The notes: generated from the letters alone by a model not told the origin. 64,000 nt of DNA from Sphingobium trunci (GCF_022664535.1 NZ_JAKUJY010000008.1:1-64000); one strand, 5' to 3'; counted from the stretch's first letter, positions 39,156 through 48,360 are shown. Program-made: numbers and translations.

Positions 39156-39776
39156 ATGCAAGTCGCGGTTCTGACATTTGATGGCTTCAACGAACTGGAT
39201 TCGTTCATTGCCTCGGCGATACTCAACCGGATGAAAGCCCATGGCTGGGCCGCACATATCACCGCTCCGACCGAGCAGGTGACGTCAATGAACGGCGTAA
39301 CCGTTCAGCGGCAGAAACCGTTAGCGTTTATCAGCGATGCAGATGCGGTTTTGATCGGCAGCGGCATCAGGACTCGTGAGATAGCGGCTGACACCGACCT
39401 CCTGTCCCGCATCAATCTGGATCCTTCACGCCAGCTCATTGGTGCTCAATGTTCCGGGACACTGATCCTGGCGAAATTGGGCCTGATTGGCGCTCTACCG
39501 GCCTGCACCGATCTGACCACAAAGCCATGGGTCATCGAGGCAGGCGTCGATGTGATTGATGCCCCCTTCACGGCGAGCGGCAATATCGCGACGGCGGGTG
39601 GGTGCCTGGCTTCCCAATATCTCGCCGCGTGGATGATTGCACGTGGCGCTTCAATGAGCGATGCCGAAGAGGCGATGCACTATGTCGCACCCGTAGGTGA
39701 GAAGGAACTCTATGTCCGGCGGGCAGTCTCGGTGATTGAGCCGTTCGTCCGCCAAGGGCAAGCCGCTGCCGCTTAG
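39156..39776 (+). CDS. DJ-1/PfpI family protein
   Basis: This 206-residue protein is a member of the class I glutamine-amidotransferase-like DJ-1/PfpI superfamily. It shows AVLTFDGFNELDSF (conserved Glu) and the nucleophile elbow GAQCSGTLILAKLG (Cys). Activities in the family include isonitrile hydratase, deglycase and chaperone; which applies cannot be told. ATG at 39156 has GAGGGG 6-7 nt upstream, and an in-frame extension upstream is not supported. The gene has lower G+C and uses TTA, GTA and AAA codons rare in its neighbours, which suggests recent acquisition. The TAG stop lies in the intergenic repeat that follows. Confidence 0.88.
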   Translation: MQVAVLTFDGFNELDSFIASAILNRMKAHGWAAHITAPTEQVTSMNGVTVQRQKPLAFISDADAVLIGSGIRTREIAADTDLLSRINLDPSRQLIGAQCSGTLILAKLGLIGALPACTDLTTKPWVIEAGVDVIDAPFTASGNIATAGGCLASQYLAAWMIARGASMSDAEEAMHYVAPVGEKELYVRRAVSVIEPFVRQGQAAAA

Positions 39777-39857
39777 AGCATTTTCCAAGCAGGCGGCATT
39801 TGTTTTCGCATCCTTTTAAGCGCAAAACCGGTTCCCACCTCGGCGCACGATGCTCTA
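39774..39857. repeat. copy B of the intergenic repeat, bounded by two stop codons
   Basis: The 84-bp element starts TAGAGCAT and ends ATGCTCTA, a perfect 8-bp terminal inverted repeat. Inside are GTTTTCGCATC and GCGCAAAACC, the same blocks as copy A at 25611-25703. The left TAG (39774-39776) is the stop of the DJ-1 gene. The right CTA (39855-39857) is the TAG stop of the SRPBCC gene on the minus strand, so the element exactly fills the space between two convergent genes. Confidence 0.85.
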
Positions 39858-40403
39858 ATGGCGGGAACCGGCAGCTGCCTCCGCCGCCCGCTTCAGCCCG
39901 GCAAGCTGCTCCGCCAGAACCCGATCCACGACCGGCGCGATCTTTGCCGTACCCATGCGAACATAGCCGCCCACGACATAGCTCATCACGATCCGGACGC
40001 CTTTCCCGGCCGGAACGATGTCGAAATTCAGCGTCCCCGTCACCGCTTCGGCCTGCAACGGTCCCAGAGCGCCTGACAGTCGCAATTGCCGGTCGGGCGC
40101 GGCATAGACGACCCGCGCATGTTCGACGCTCCCCGCCTGCCCGCCCTGCCCGGGCACGGTTTCGCAAAAGCAGCCGCCCGCGACCGGCTTCAGGCTGAGA
40201 TTGGCGGCATTGCCGCTGAAACTATGCTCCTTGCTCCACCAGCGGCCGGGCTGGCCCAGCAGGCGATAGACGGTCCCGGCGTCCGCCGCGACATCCACGC
40301 TGTTCTCCACCGCAAAGCCGATATCGCTGCTGGCCGTAACAGCGCCATGGGCCGGCGCGACCATCGCCGCACCAGCCCATCCCAAAGCTATGATCTTGCG
40401 CAT
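39855..40403 (-). CDS. secreted SRPBCC-family protein
   Basis: This 182-residue protein has a signal peptide (IIALGWAGAAMVAPAHGAV) followed by a START/Bet v1-like SRPBCC fold: NSVDVAADAGTVYRLLGQPGRWWSKEHSFSG, then TLNFDIVPAGKGVRIVMSYVVGG and a final helix (VDRVLAEQLAGLKRAAEAA). Such domains bind small hydrophobic ligands. No catalytic motif is visible. A good AAGGAG precedes the ATG at 40403. It lies 34 nt downstream of adk on the same strand. Function unknown. Confidence 0.83.
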   Translation of the reverse strand: MRKIIALGWAGAAMVAPAHGAVTASSDIGFAVENSVDVAADAGTVYRLLGQPGRWWSKEHSFSGNAANLSLKPVAGGCFCETVPGQGGQAGSVEHARVVYAAPDRQLRLSGALGPLQAEAVTGTLNFDIVPAGKGVRIVMSYVVGGYVRMGTAKIAPVVDRVLAEQLAGLKRAAEAAAGSRH

Positions 40404-40437
40404 GACTGCTCCTTCCTTGCAGGAGGGGCAGCGTAAC

Positions 40438-41094
40438 TCAGGCGGCCTTGCCGTCCAAGATGGCGGCGATCGCGACCGTCACATCGTCCATGTCCGCCAT
40501 GCCGTCGACGCGCGACACGATGCCCCGCGCTTCGTAGATGGGCAGGATCGGCGCGGTCTTGGCCCGATATTCGGCCATGCGGGTCCGCACGGTTTCCTCA
40601 TTGTCGTCCGGGCGGCGCTTGAACTCGTGGCTGCCGCATTTGTCGCAGGTGCCCTCGACCTTGGGCGTCTTGAACCTGTCATGATAGCCCTCGCCGCAGT
40701 TGGCGCAGGTGAAGCGCCCGGTGATGCGCTCGACCAGCGCATCCTCGTCCACTTCCAGTTCGATCACATGATCCAGCGCACGGCCGCGATCCGACAGGAT
40801 GGTGTCGAGCGAATGGGCCTGCGCCTCGGTGCGCGGATAGCCGTCGAAGATCACGCCGGTCTCCGGCGCCAGCGCATCCAGCGCCTCGCCGATAATGCCC
40901 GACACGATCTCGTCCGACACCAGTTCGCCCGCTTCCATCACGGCCTTCGCCTTGAGGCCGATGGGCGTCCCGGCCTTCACCGCCGCGCGGAGCATGTCGC
41001 CCGTCGACAGCTGCACCATGCCCCGGCTGTCGACCAGACGCGTCGCCTGGGTTCCCTTGCCGGCGCCCGGAGGGCCGAGCAGAATGATATTCAT
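40438..41094 (-). CDS. adk: adenylate kinase
   Basis: Adk interconverts ATP + AMP and 2 ADP. From ATG at 41094 (MNIILLGPPGAGKGTQ) it has 218 residues. The P-loop is GPPGAGKGT (about 7-15). A zinc-binding LID has two Cys pairs, CANC and CDKC, in the insert typical of the long bacterial form with Zn. The DGYPRTEAQA motif is the adenylate-binding region. A second ATG three codons upstream (41103) fits the GGGGAGA site less well. The gene lies 52 nt downstream of secY in the spc operon. rpsM and rpsK, usual next genes, are absent. Confidence 0.96.
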   Translation of the reverse strand: MNIILLGPPGAGKGTQATRLVDSRGMVQLSTGDMLRAAVKAGTPIGLKAKAVMEAGELVSDEIVSGIIGEALDALAPETGVIFDGYPRTEAQAHSLDTILSDRGRALDHVIELEVDEDALVERITGRFTCANCGEGYHDRFKTPKVEGTCDKCGSHEFKRRPDDNEETVRTRMAEYRAKTAPILPIYEARGIVSRVDGMADMDDVTVAIAAILDGKAA

Positions 41095-41146
41095 GTCGCG
41101 CATTCTCCCCTGTTCTTCTTCGCGCTTTTTCGCGTCCTGCGCCCGG

Positions 41147-42511
41147 TCAGCGCAGGCGCCCCTTCAGTTTCGCCTTCTTGATCAGATCCCCATATTGATG
41201 GGCGAGCAGGTGGCTCTGGATCTGCGTCACCGTATCGACCGTAACATTGACGACGATCAACAGGCTAGTCCCACCAAGGTAGAAGGGTATGCCTGCGCGC
41301 GCGATCACGAATTCGGGCACCAGGCAGATGAAGGCCAGATAGGCCGCGCCGATCACCGTGATCCGGGTCAACACATAGTCGAGATAATTTTCGGTGTTCT
41401 TGCCCGGACGGATGCCCGGAATGAACCCGCCATTGCGCTTGAGATTGTCGGCCGTCTCTTCCGGATTGAACACCACGGCGGTGTAGAAGAAGCAGAAGAA
41501 GACGATGCCAAGCCCGTAGAGCGCCATATAGACCGGGCTGCCATGCGACAGATACTGGTTCAGCGTCAGCACGAAATCGCCCAGCTTGCTCTCGCCCGCC
41601 ACGGTCCTGCCCGCGAACTGCGAGATGGTGAGCGGCATCAGCAGCAGCGAGCTGGCGAAGATCGGCGGGATGACGCCTGCGGTATTGACCTTGAGCGGCA
41701 GATGGCTGCGATCCGCCTGCATCAGCCCCTGGCGCGTCTGGCGCTTGGGATATTGGATCAGCACCCGGCGCTGCGCCCGCTCCATGAAGCAGATGAAGGC
41801 GATCAGACCAAAGCCGAGCACGATCACGAGGAAGATGACCAGGCCCGAAATCGCGCCGGTGCTGCTCGACTTGAACAGGTTGCTCAGCGTCACCGGCAGC
41901 TGCGCGACGATGCCTGCCATGATGATCAGCGAGGTGCCGTTGCCGATCCCGCGCGAGGTGATCTGCTCGCCCAGCCACATCAGGAACATGGTGCCGCCGA
42001 TCAGCGAGATCACGGCCGCGATGCGGAACAGGAAGCCCGGATCGACCACCGCCTGCACGCCCGACTGGGCACCGAAGCTTTCAAGCCCGACGGCGATGAA
42101 ATAGCCCTGCACCGCGGTCAGACCGACCGTGCCGTAGCGCGTATATTGATTGAGCTTCTTGCGCCCGCTCTCGCCTTCCTTCTTGATCGCCGCGAGCTGC
42201 GGCGAAAGGCTTGCGGCAAGCTGCACCACGATCGAGGCCGTGATATAGGGCATCACGCCAAGCGCGATCAGGCTCATGCGCGAAAGCGAACCGCCCGAAA
42301 AGGTGTTGAAGATGTCGAGGACACCGCCGTTGGTCTGCTTGTAGAGCTGCGACAGGGCGGTCGGATCGACGCCCGGCAGCGGCACGAAGCTCAAAAAGCG
42401 GAAGACGATCAGCGCGCCCAGCGTGAACCACAGGCGCTTCTTGAGGTCGGTCGCCTGGCTGAACTTCGCCAGGCTGAGATTGGATGCGAGCTGGTCGGCT
42501 CTCGATGCCAT
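41147..42511 (-). CDS. secY: preprotein translocase subunit SecY
   Basis: SecY is the channel of the Sec translocon. The 454 residues contain ten predicted transmembrane segments, the N-terminal ASNLSLAKFSQATDLKKRLWFTLGALIVFRFLSFVPLPG and the conserved plug region. C-terminal family residues include the cytosolic loop YGTVG and the end QIQSHLLAHQYGDLIKKAKLKGRL. The start ATG at 42511 follows a 247-nt gap after rplO that includes a strong hairpin. It reads with the spc genes. Confidence 0.97.
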   Translation of the reverse strand: MASRADQLASNLSLAKFSQATDLKKRLWFTLGALIVFRFLSFVPLPGVDPTALSQLYKQTNGGVLDIFNTFSGGSLSRMSLIALGVMPYITASIVVQLAASLSPQLAAIKKEGESGRKKLNQYTRYGTVGLTAVQGYFIAVGLESFGAQSGVQAVVDPGFLFRIAAVISLIGGTMFLMWLGEQITSRGIGNGTSLIIMAGIVAQLPVTLSNLFKSSSTGAISGLVIFLVIVLGFGLIAFICFMERAQRRVLIQYPKRQTRQGLMQADRSHLPLKVNTAGVIPPIFASSLLLMPLTISQFAGRTVAGESKLGDFVLTLNQYLSHGSPVYMALYGLGIVFFCFFYTAVVFNPEETADNLKRNGGFIPGIRPGKNTENYLDYVLTRITVIGAAYLAFICLVPEFVIARAGIPFYLGGTSLLIVVNVTVDTVTQIQSHLLAHQYGDLIKKAKLKGRLR

Positions 42512-42643
42512 CGTGGCTGCCCTTCAAAACATCTTGCCGGAGTCCCCATGCCCCGGAGCGGAATCGCTAACCCCTTAGCGGGGCGATGGGGCGCTGTCGA
42601 ACCGGATATTGCCGCCGATGCGACAAAAACCGCCCCAAGACAG

Positions 42644-42678
42644 ATGGCCCCGCAGCCCATATCGGGCAGCGGGGCCAT
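42644..42678. terminator. hairpin between rplO and secY (attenuator or terminator-like)
   Basis: A perfect 10-bp stem ATGGCCCCGC (42644-42653) pairs with GCGGGGCCAT (42669-42678) around a 15-nt loop. It lies within the 247-nt gap between the rplO stop and the secY start. No U-run follows on the minus strand, so it is as likely to slow or process transcripts as to end them. No gene is seen in 42512-42758. Confidence 0.5.
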
Positions 42679-42758
42679 GCTTGCAAGCCTCGGCGCATTT
42701 CCGTGCCGGATTACCCCGGCGTGCCGAAAAATGCGCCAAACCCCGATAGCGGCTTGAA

Positions 42759-43283
42759 TCAGCCCTTCTTGGCGGCCTTGGCGCTGCCCTTCTTGGCAGC
42801 GGCCTTCTCGGCGGCCGGGACGACGACGATCGTTTCGACCTTGCCGCCAGCCTTCTCGACCGCCTCGACCGCGCCCTTCGACGCACCGGCGACCAGGAAG
42901 CTGAGCTTGGCGGTCAGTTCGCCCTTGGCCAGCAGACGCACGCCGTCCTTGCCGCCACGGGCCAGGGCCGCCGCCTTCAGCGCCGCATGGTCGATGGTGG
43001 CGTTGGCGTCCAGCTTGCCAGCGTCGATCGCCTTCTGCACCGCGCCCAAGTTCACGATCGCGTAATCCTTGGCGAAGATGTTGTTGAAGCCGCGCTTCGG
43101 CAGACGCATGTGGAGCGGCATCTGGCCACCCTCGAAGCCGTTGATGCTGACGCCCGAACGCGCCTTCGCACCCTTCTGGCCGCGACCGGCGGTCTTGCCC
43201 TTGCCCGAGCCGATACCACGGCCGACGCGCATCCGGCCCTTGCGGGCACCGGCATTGTCATTGAGTTCGTTAAGCTTGGTCAT
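42759..43283 (-). CDS. rplO: 50S ribosomal protein L15
   Basis: L15 is a late-assembly 23S rRNA-binding protein. From ATG at 43283 it has 174 residues, with the hallmark N-terminus [44 protein letters not shown] and the LPKRGFNN motif. The protein is about 30 residues longer than in E. coli and ends in an Ala/Lys-rich tail ([18 protein letters not shown]) that looks like a histone H1 tail. A REP-like insert separates it from rpmD. Confidence 0.96.
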   Translation of the reverse strand: MTKLNELNDNAGARKGRMRVGRGIGSGKGKTAGRGQKGAKARSGVSINGFEGGQMPLHMRLPKRGFNNIFAKDYAIVNLGAVQKAIDAGKLDANATIDHAALKAAALARGGKDGVRLLAKGELTAKLSFLVAGASKGAVEAVEKAGGKVETIVVVPAAEKAAAKKGSAKAAKKG

Positions 43284-43314
43284 TGTGCACTCGCTTTCGC
43301 TATGTTCGCGCGAA

Positions 43315-43429
43315 GGCCCGATCCTTCGGGATCGGGCCGTAGCCCCAGCGCAGGCTGGGGCCTCGTGAGGCTGGGCGGATCCTGTCGAAGTTCCACCCAG
43401 CGGCCTGAGATCCCGGCTTGCGCCGGGAT
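43315..43429. repeat. REP-like array of palindromes inserted between rpmD and rplO
   Basis: Three perfect stems follow one another: 10 bp (43315-43324/43329-43338), 8 bp (GCCCCAGC 43342-43349/GCTGGGGC 43354-43361) and 8 bp (ATCCCGGC 43410-43417/GCCGGGAT 43422-43429). The CTGGG/CCCAG pair 43371-43375/43396-43400 forms another. The ATCCCGGC...GCCGGGATGACGG form is one I recognise from dispersed sphingomonad repeats. It widens a gap that is normally short in the spc operon to 154 nt. Confidence 0.8.
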
Positions 43430-43437
43430 GACGGTCT

Positions 43438-43626
43438 TCAGTCGACCACTGCCACCATATGGGGCAGCTTGGCGATGGCACCGCGAACTTCCGCCGTGTC
43501 TTCCAGCTCCACCACGCGGTGCATCTTGCCAAGGCCCAGGCCGATCAGAATCTTCTTCTGGGCTTCGGGGCGGCGGATCGGCGAACCGACCTGCTTGATC
43601 TTGATGGTCTTTTTCTCTTGGGCCAT
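43438..43626 (-). CDS. rpmD: 50S ribosomal protein L30
   Basis: L30 is a small 23S rRNA-binding protein. The 62 residues ([49 protein letters not shown]...) match the family length. ATG at 43626 is 5 nt after the rpsE stop. The REP-like element lies immediately downstream. Confidence 0.95.
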   Translation of the reverse strand: MAQEKKTIKIKQVGSPIRRPEAQKKILIGLGLGKMHRVVELEDTAEVRGAIAKLPHMVAVVD

Positions 43627-43631
43627 GTCGA

Positions 43632-44342
43632 TTACTCCGCAATCGCTTCGGCGTCGGCCTGGGCGACCTCGGCCGAGGCACCGCCGCGACGAAGCAGATC
43701 GGCGACCTTCTTGCCGCGACGCTGCGCCACCGCCTTGGGGCTGACCTGCTCACCCAGCGCCGCGAAGGTCGCCCGGATCATGTTATAGGGGTTCGACGTG
43801 CCGTTCGACTTGGTCACGACGTCCGCGACGCCGAGGCTTTCGAACACGGCGCGCATCGGACCACCGGCGATGATGCCCGTACCGGCAGGCGCCGAACGCA
43901 CGGTCACCTTGCCCGCACCGAAATGGCCGAGGCCGTCATGATGCAGCGTGCGGCCTTCCTTCAGCGGAACGCGAACCATCGCCTTCTTGGCCGAAGCGGT
44001 CGCCTTGCTGATGGCTTCGGGCACTTCGCGCGCCTTGCCATGGCCGAAGCCCGCACGGCCCTTGCCGTCGCCGACGACGACCAGAGCCGCGAAGCCGAAG
44101 CGCTTGCCGCCCTTGACGGTCTTCGAGACGCGGTTGATGTGAACCAGCTTCTCGATCAGCTCCTCACCCTGTTCCTCGTCGCGATTGCCGCGACGGTCGT
44201 CGCGACGGCCACGGCCGCCACGCTCGCCACGGTTGCGATCGCCGCCGCGGCCACGGCCACGACCACGACCTTCGGTCTGCTCGCCGCCTTCGACGGCGGC
44301 GGGGGCACCCGCCTGTGCCTGGATTTCGTTTTCGTCAGCCAT
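43632..44342 (-). CDS. rpsE: 30S ribosomal protein S5, with long RG-rich N-terminal extension
   Basis: S5 helps decoding fidelity and assembly. The conserved S5 body begins near residue 60 ([23 protein letters not shown]) and carries [21 protein letters not shown] and [14 protein letters not shown]. The 236-residue protein has about 50 additional N-terminal residues. An Ala/Glu-rich start is followed by an [24 protein letters not shown] stretch, an RGG-type nucleic-acid-binding composition not found in E. coli S5 (167 residues). Its start at 44342 follows rplR by 2 nt. Confidence 0.95.
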   Translation of the reverse strand: MADENEIQAQAGAPAAVEGGEQTEGRGRGRGRGGDRNRGERGGRGRRDDRRGNRDEEQGEELIEKLVHINRVSKTVKGGKRFGFAALVVVGDGKGRAGFGHGKAREVPEAISKATASAKKAMVRVPLKEGRTLHHDGLGHFGAGKVTVRSAPAGTGIIAGGPMRAVFESLGVADVVTKSNGTSNPYNMIRATFAALGEQVSPKAVAQRRGKKVADLLRRGGASAEVAQADAEAIAE

Positions 44343-44344
44343 GA

Positions 44345-44698
44345 TCAGAACTCCAGCCCGGCTTCACGGGCCGCATCGGCCAGCGCCTTGACGCGGCCAT
44401 GGAAGAGGAAACCACCACGGTCGAACACGACCTGGGTGACGCCGGCGGCGGTCGCCGCGGCGGCGACGCGCTTGCCGACATCGGCAGCCGCCTCGGAGGT
44501 GGCGCCGGTCTTACCGCGCACATCCTTGTCCAGGGTCGACGCCGACGCCAGGGTCTTGCCCTGCGCATCGTCGATGACCTGGGCGTAGATGTGACGGCCC
44601 GAACGGTGGACGCTGAGGCGCGGGCGGGTACCCGAAACAGCCTTGAGCGCGGTGCGGACGCGGCGACGACGCCGCGCGAAGAGGGAAAGCTTTGCCAT
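44345..44698 (-). CDS. rplR: 50S ribosomal protein L18
   Basis: L18 binds 5S rRNA in the central protuberance. ATG at 44698 gives 117 residues starting [50 protein letters not shown], and ending REAGLEF as usual. It follows rplF by one nucleotide. Longer forms upstream of this ATG read out of the L18 pattern and are rejected. Confidence 0.96.
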   Translation of the reverse strand: MAKLSLFARRRRRVRTALKAVSGTRPRLSVHRSGRHIYAQVIDDAQGKTLASASTLDKDVRGKTGATSEAAADVGKRVAAAATAAGVTQVVFDRGGFLFHGRVKALADAAREAGLEF

Positions 44699-44699
44699 C

Positions 44700-45233
44700 T
44701 TACTTCTTCTTCCCTTCCTTGCGGAAGATGAACTCGCCGGCGTATTTGATACCCTTGCCCTTATAGGGTTCGGGCTTGCGCCAGCGGCGGATCTCGGCGG
44801 CAACCTGACCCACCTTCTGCTTGTCGATGCCGCTGATCTCGACCGTGGTGTTATCCGGGGTCTTGATCTCGATGCCCTCGGGCACCGGGAAATCGACGTC
44901 GTGCGAATAGCCGAGCTTCAGGTTCAGCACCTTGCCCTTGGCATCCGCGCGATAACCGACACCGGTGATCAGCAGCTTCTTGGTGTAGCCCTCGGTCACG
45001 CCGGTGATGAGGTTGGCGACCAGGGTGCGCTGCATGCCCCAGAAAGCGCGGGCGCGCTTGCTGTCATTGGCAGGCTTTACCGCGATCACACCATCTTCGA
45101 TGCTGTAGGTCACTTCGTCTGCCAGCGGCATGGCGAGCGTGCCCTTGGGGCCCTTCACCGAAAGCTGACCGTCGGCGATGGACGCGGTGACGCCCGCGGG
45201 GACGGCAACCGGCTTCTTACCAGTACGGCTCAT
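44700..45233 (-). CDS. rplF: 50S ribosomal protein L6
   Basis: L6 lies near the sarcin-ricin loop. The 177 residues have the two typical repeats and end with the rRNA-binding [21 protein letters not shown]. The start at 45233 overlaps rpsH by one base (its ATG shares the A of the stop), consistent with coupled translation. Same length as in E. coli. Confidence 0.97.
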   Translation of the reverse strand: MSRTGKKPVAVPAGVTASIADGQLSVKGPKGTLAMPLADEVTYSIEDGVIAVKPANDSKRARAFWGMQRTLVANLITGVTEGYTKKLLITGVGYRADAKGKVLNLKLGYSHDVDFPVPEGIEIKTPDNTTVEISGIDKQKVGQVAAEIRRWRKPEPYKGKGIKYAGEFIFRKEGKKK

Positions 45234-45628
45234 CAGAACACCTCCGCCAGCACTTCGCCGCCGACATTCTGCTCGCGCGCTTCGGCGTCGGACAGAACGC
45301 CGCGGGGCGTCGAGACAATGGTGATGCCGAGGCCATTGCGGATCACCGGCAGTTCCTTGGAACCGGAATAGACGCGGCGGCCCGGCTTGGACACGCGGGC
45401 GACATGCTTGATCGCCGGCTGGCCTTCGAAATATTTCAGCTCGATGCGCAGGCCGGGATGCTTGCCGAGCAGTTCCTCGGAATAGCCACGGATATAGCCT
45501 TCGCGCTGCAGCACGTCGAGCACGCGGGCGCGCAGCTTCGAAGCGGGGGACACAACGCTGTCCTTCTTCGCCTGCTGCCCGTTGCGGATGCGGGTGAGCA
45601 TATCACCCAGGGGATCGGTCAATGCCAT
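45233..45628 (-). CDS. rpsH: 30S ribosomal protein S8
   Basis: S8 binds helix 21 of 16S rRNA and in E. coli autoregulates the spc operon. The 131 residues begin [18 protein letters not shown] and end with the conserved [33 protein letters not shown]. It is located 12 nt after rpsN. No S8-type operator is evident by eye near rplE. Confidence 0.97.
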   Translation of the reverse strand: MALTDPLGDMLTRIRNGQQAKKDSVVSPASKLRARVLDVLQREGYIRGYSEELLGKHPGLRIELKYFEGQPAIKHVARVSKPGRRVYSGSKELPVIRNGLGITIVSTPRGVLSDAEAREQNVGGEVLAEVF

Positions 45629-45640
45629 CTCAAATGATCC

Positions 45641-45946
45641 TTACCAGCTCGACTTGGTGACGCCGGGGATCAGGCCCTTGTTGGCCAGATCACGCAGCTG
45701 CACGCGGCAGAGGCGGAATTTGCGGTAATAGGCCCGGGGACGGCCCGTCAGCTCGCAGCGGTTACGCACGCGGGTCGGATTGCCGTTGCGGGGGATTTCC
45801 GCCATCTTCAGACGCGCGATCAGACGATCGCTGTCATCAGCGGTCGTATCATTTGCGATCGCCTTGAGCTTCGCATAGCGGCCGGCATATTTCTTCACCA
45901 GCTTCTTGCGGCGCTCGTTCTTGTTGATCGAACTCAGTTTCGCCAT
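45641..45946 (-). CDS. rpsN: 30S ribosomal protein S14 (zinc-independent, long form)
   Basis: The 101-residue protein is the long C-minus paralog: it has no CxxC zinc motif and carries the typical [48 protein letters not shown] ending. [13 protein letters not shown] is the usual start. It lies between rplE and rpsH. Confidence 0.96.
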   Translation of the reverse strand: MAKLSSINKNERRKKLVKKYAGRYAKLKAIANDTTADDSDRLIARLKMAEIPRNGNPTRVRNRCELTGRPRAYYRKFRLCRVQLRDLANKGLIPGVTKSSW

Positions 45947-46013
45947 GACTTAAGTTCTCTTTCTTGCCTAACGGTTGGAAAGAGAAGCAGGGCCAGATTC
46001 CCTAAAAAGGGCT

Positions 46014-46585
<572 letters not shown>

Positions 46586-46586
<1 letters not shown>

Positions 46587-46897
46587 TACAGCACCTCACC
46601 GGACTTGACGGCGACGCGGACCTTCTTGCCGTCGCGATCCTCGAAACGGACGCGGGTCGGCTTGCCATCCTTGTCGGCGACAGCGACGTTCGAAATGTGG
46701 AGCGGCGCGGGCTTGCGCTCGATGCCACCCTGCGGGTTCGCCTGGTCGGGCTTGCGGTGACGCGCATGCACGTTGATGCCTTCAACGAGGACCTTGTCGG
46801 CCTTCGGCAGCACCTGCAGGACGGCGCCGGTGCGGCCCTTGTCCTTGCCGGCCAGGATGACGACCTTGTCGCCCTTCTTGATCTTGGCAGCGCTCAT
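46586..46897 (-). CDS. rplX: 50S ribosomal protein L24
   Basis: L24 is one of the assembly-initiating proteins of the large subunit. The 103 residues start [21 protein letters not shown], with the KOW motif, and continue [23 protein letters not shown]. The start at 46897 overlaps the rplN stop by one base. No anomaly is seen. Confidence 0.97.
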
Positions 46898-47265
46898 TAC
46901 AGCACCTCGGGGGCGAGCGAGATGATCTTCATGTGCTTCTTGGCGCGCAGTTCGCGAACGACCGGGCCAAAGATACGGGTGCCAATCGGCTCCTCGTTCT
47001 TGTTGATGAGCACAGCGGCATTGCCGTCGAAGCGAATCACGCTGCCATCAGCGCGACGCACGTCCTTGGCGGTGCGCACGATGACGGCGCGATGCACGTC
47101 ACCCTTCTTCACCTTGCCACGAGGCGCAGCTTCCTTGATCGAGACGACGATGATGTCGCCCACGCTCGCGAAGCGACGCTTCGAGCCGCCCAGCACCTTG
47201 ATGCACTGGACGCGCTTGGCGCCGCTGTTGTCAGCGACGTCAAGATTGGATTGCATCTGGATCAT
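46897..47265 (-). CDS. rplN: 50S ribosomal protein L14
   Basis: L14 contacts the 16S rRNA in the subunit bridge. The 122 residues begin [28 protein letters not shown] and carry [27 protein letters not shown] at 47265 lies after a 178-nt spacer that follows rpsQ, wider than usual for this position. Confidence 0.97.
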   Translation of the reverse strand: MIQMQSNLDVADNSGAKRVQCIKVLGGSKRRFASVGDIIVVSIKEAAPRGKVKKGDVHRAVIVRTAKDVRRADGSVIRFDGNAAVLINKNEEPIGTRIFGPVVRELRAKKHMKIISLAPEVL

Positions 47266-47343
47266 GGATCCGGTTCCTTCTTATTTGGCCTACCGGGACA
47301 ATTCCCGGCGGTTCCGAATTTCATTGCCTAGAGTCTCTCGGAT

Positions 47344-47431
47344 GAGCCTTTGACTCTACGCGAAGCGCGGGCCTGTACCCTTTCCCGGAGGAAAAGGCCA
47401 GCCCCGCGCGACACTTTTAATCCAAAGGCTC
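47344..47431. repeat. inverted repeat in the rplN-rpsQ spacer
   Basis: GAGCCTTTG (47344-47352) and CAAAGGCTC (47423-47431) form a 9-bp inverted repeat around a 70-nt centre in the 178-nt space between rplN and rpsQ. The centre holds GC-rich runs (CGCGAAGCGCGGGCC) but no gene. This gap is normally a few bases, so the spacer is an insertion or an RNA structure. Confidence 0.6.
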
Positions 47432-47443
47432 AGCGAGCCTCCC

Positions 47444-47707
47444 TCAAGCGGCCGTTTCCGGCGACTTGTGGGTGTCCACGCGCTCGATGACCTTCCAGGT
47501 CTTGAGCTTGGAAATCGGAGCGGTCTCCTCGATGCGGACCGTTTCGCCTTCCTTGTAGACATTGCCCTCGTCATGGGCATGGTACTTCTTCGAACGGCGG
47601 ATGATCTTGCCGTAGAGCGCATGCTTAACCTTGCGCTCCACGCGAACCACCACCGTCTTGTCGGTCTTGTCGGAAACCACCGTTCCCGTCAGCACGCGCT
47701 TGGGCAT
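47444..47707 (-). CDS. rpsQ: 30S ribosomal protein S17
   Basis: S17 binds the 5' domain of 16S rRNA. The 87 residues begin [47 protein letters not shown], the family pattern. It lies 14 nt after rpmC. Length is as usual. Confidence 0.97.
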   Translation of the reverse strand: MPKRVLTGTVVSDKTDKTVVVRVERKVKHALYGKIIRRSKKYHAHDEGNVYKEGETVRIEETAPISKLKTWKVIERVDTHKSPETAA

Positions 47708-47721
47708 CGTGTGTTTCCTTC

Positions 47722-47925
47722 TTATTTCGCAGCCGAGCGCGAACGCTCGGACTGAAGGGTCTTGATCTGCGCGATCGACCGGCGAACTTCACGCACGCGG
47801 CTGGGCTTTTCCAGCTGGTTGGTGGCCGCCTGGAAACGCAGGTTGAACTGCTCGCGCTTCAGGTTGTTGAGTTCGGTCGACAGCTCGTCGTCCGTCTTGG
47901 TCTTGAGGTCGGCAACGTTCGCCAC
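47722..47925 (-). CDS. rpmC: 50S ribosomal protein L29
   Basis: L29 lies at the exit tunnel near the trigger-factor site. The 67-residue two-helix protein contains [50 protein letters not shown]. It is 3 nt after rplP. Nothing unusual is seen. Confidence 0.97.
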   Translation of the reverse strand: MANVADLKTKTDDELSTELNNLKREQFNLRFQAATNQLEKPSRVREVRRSIAQIKTLQSERSRSAAK

Positions 47926-47928
47926 GGC

Positions 47929-48360
47929 TTAGCCCTCCAGGTGCGAGGTGTCGCCGAGGCGGGCAACGACCTTGGTCTTGATGGGCAGCTTCATCGCGGC
48001 GCGCGAGAAGGCCTCTGCTGCGAGCGGGCCGGGCACACCGTCCAGTTCGAACAGGATGCGGCCGGGCTTTACGCGGGCCGCCCAATATTCGACCGAACCC
48101 TTGCCCTTGCCCTGACGGACTTCGGCGGGCTTCTTCGAAACCGGCACGTCGGGGAACACGCGGATCCACAGACGGCCCTGACGGCGAAGGTGACGCTGGA
48201 TCGCGCGGCGAGCCGCTTCGATCTGGCGTGCGGTAACGCGCTCGGGTTCCAGAGCCTTCAGACCATAGGCGCCGAAGTTCAGAGCCGAACCGCCCTTGGC
48301 GTCGCCCTTGATCCGGCCCTTGAAGGTCTTGCGGAACTTCATTTTTTTCGGTTGCAGCAT
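47929..48360 (-). CDS. rplP: 50S ribosomal protein L16
   Basis: L16 lies at the A-site finger and is a target of oxazolidinone-region antibiotics. The 143 residues carry [24 protein letters not shown], the [29 protein letters not shown] motif, the typical [17 protein letters not shown] segment and [13 protein letters not shown]. It lies 21 nt after the rpsC stop. Confidence 0.97.
   Translation of the reverse strand: MLQPKKMKFRKTFKGRIKGDAKGGSALNFGAYGLKALEPERVTARQIEAARRAIQRHLRRQGRLWIRVFPDVPVSKKPAEVRQGKGKGSVEYWAARVKPGRILFELDGVPGPLAAEAFSRAAMKLPIKTKVVARLGDTSHLEG

Noticed and set aside
40895..42757. 620-residue frame antisense to secY/adk
   Set aside because: Shadow of secY; no start signal.
42759..43532. 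Extended L15 frame running through the repeat
   Set aside because: The extra N-terminus translates the palindromic repeat (RHPGASRDL and APACAGAT), a known artefact; ATG at 43283 gives normal L15.
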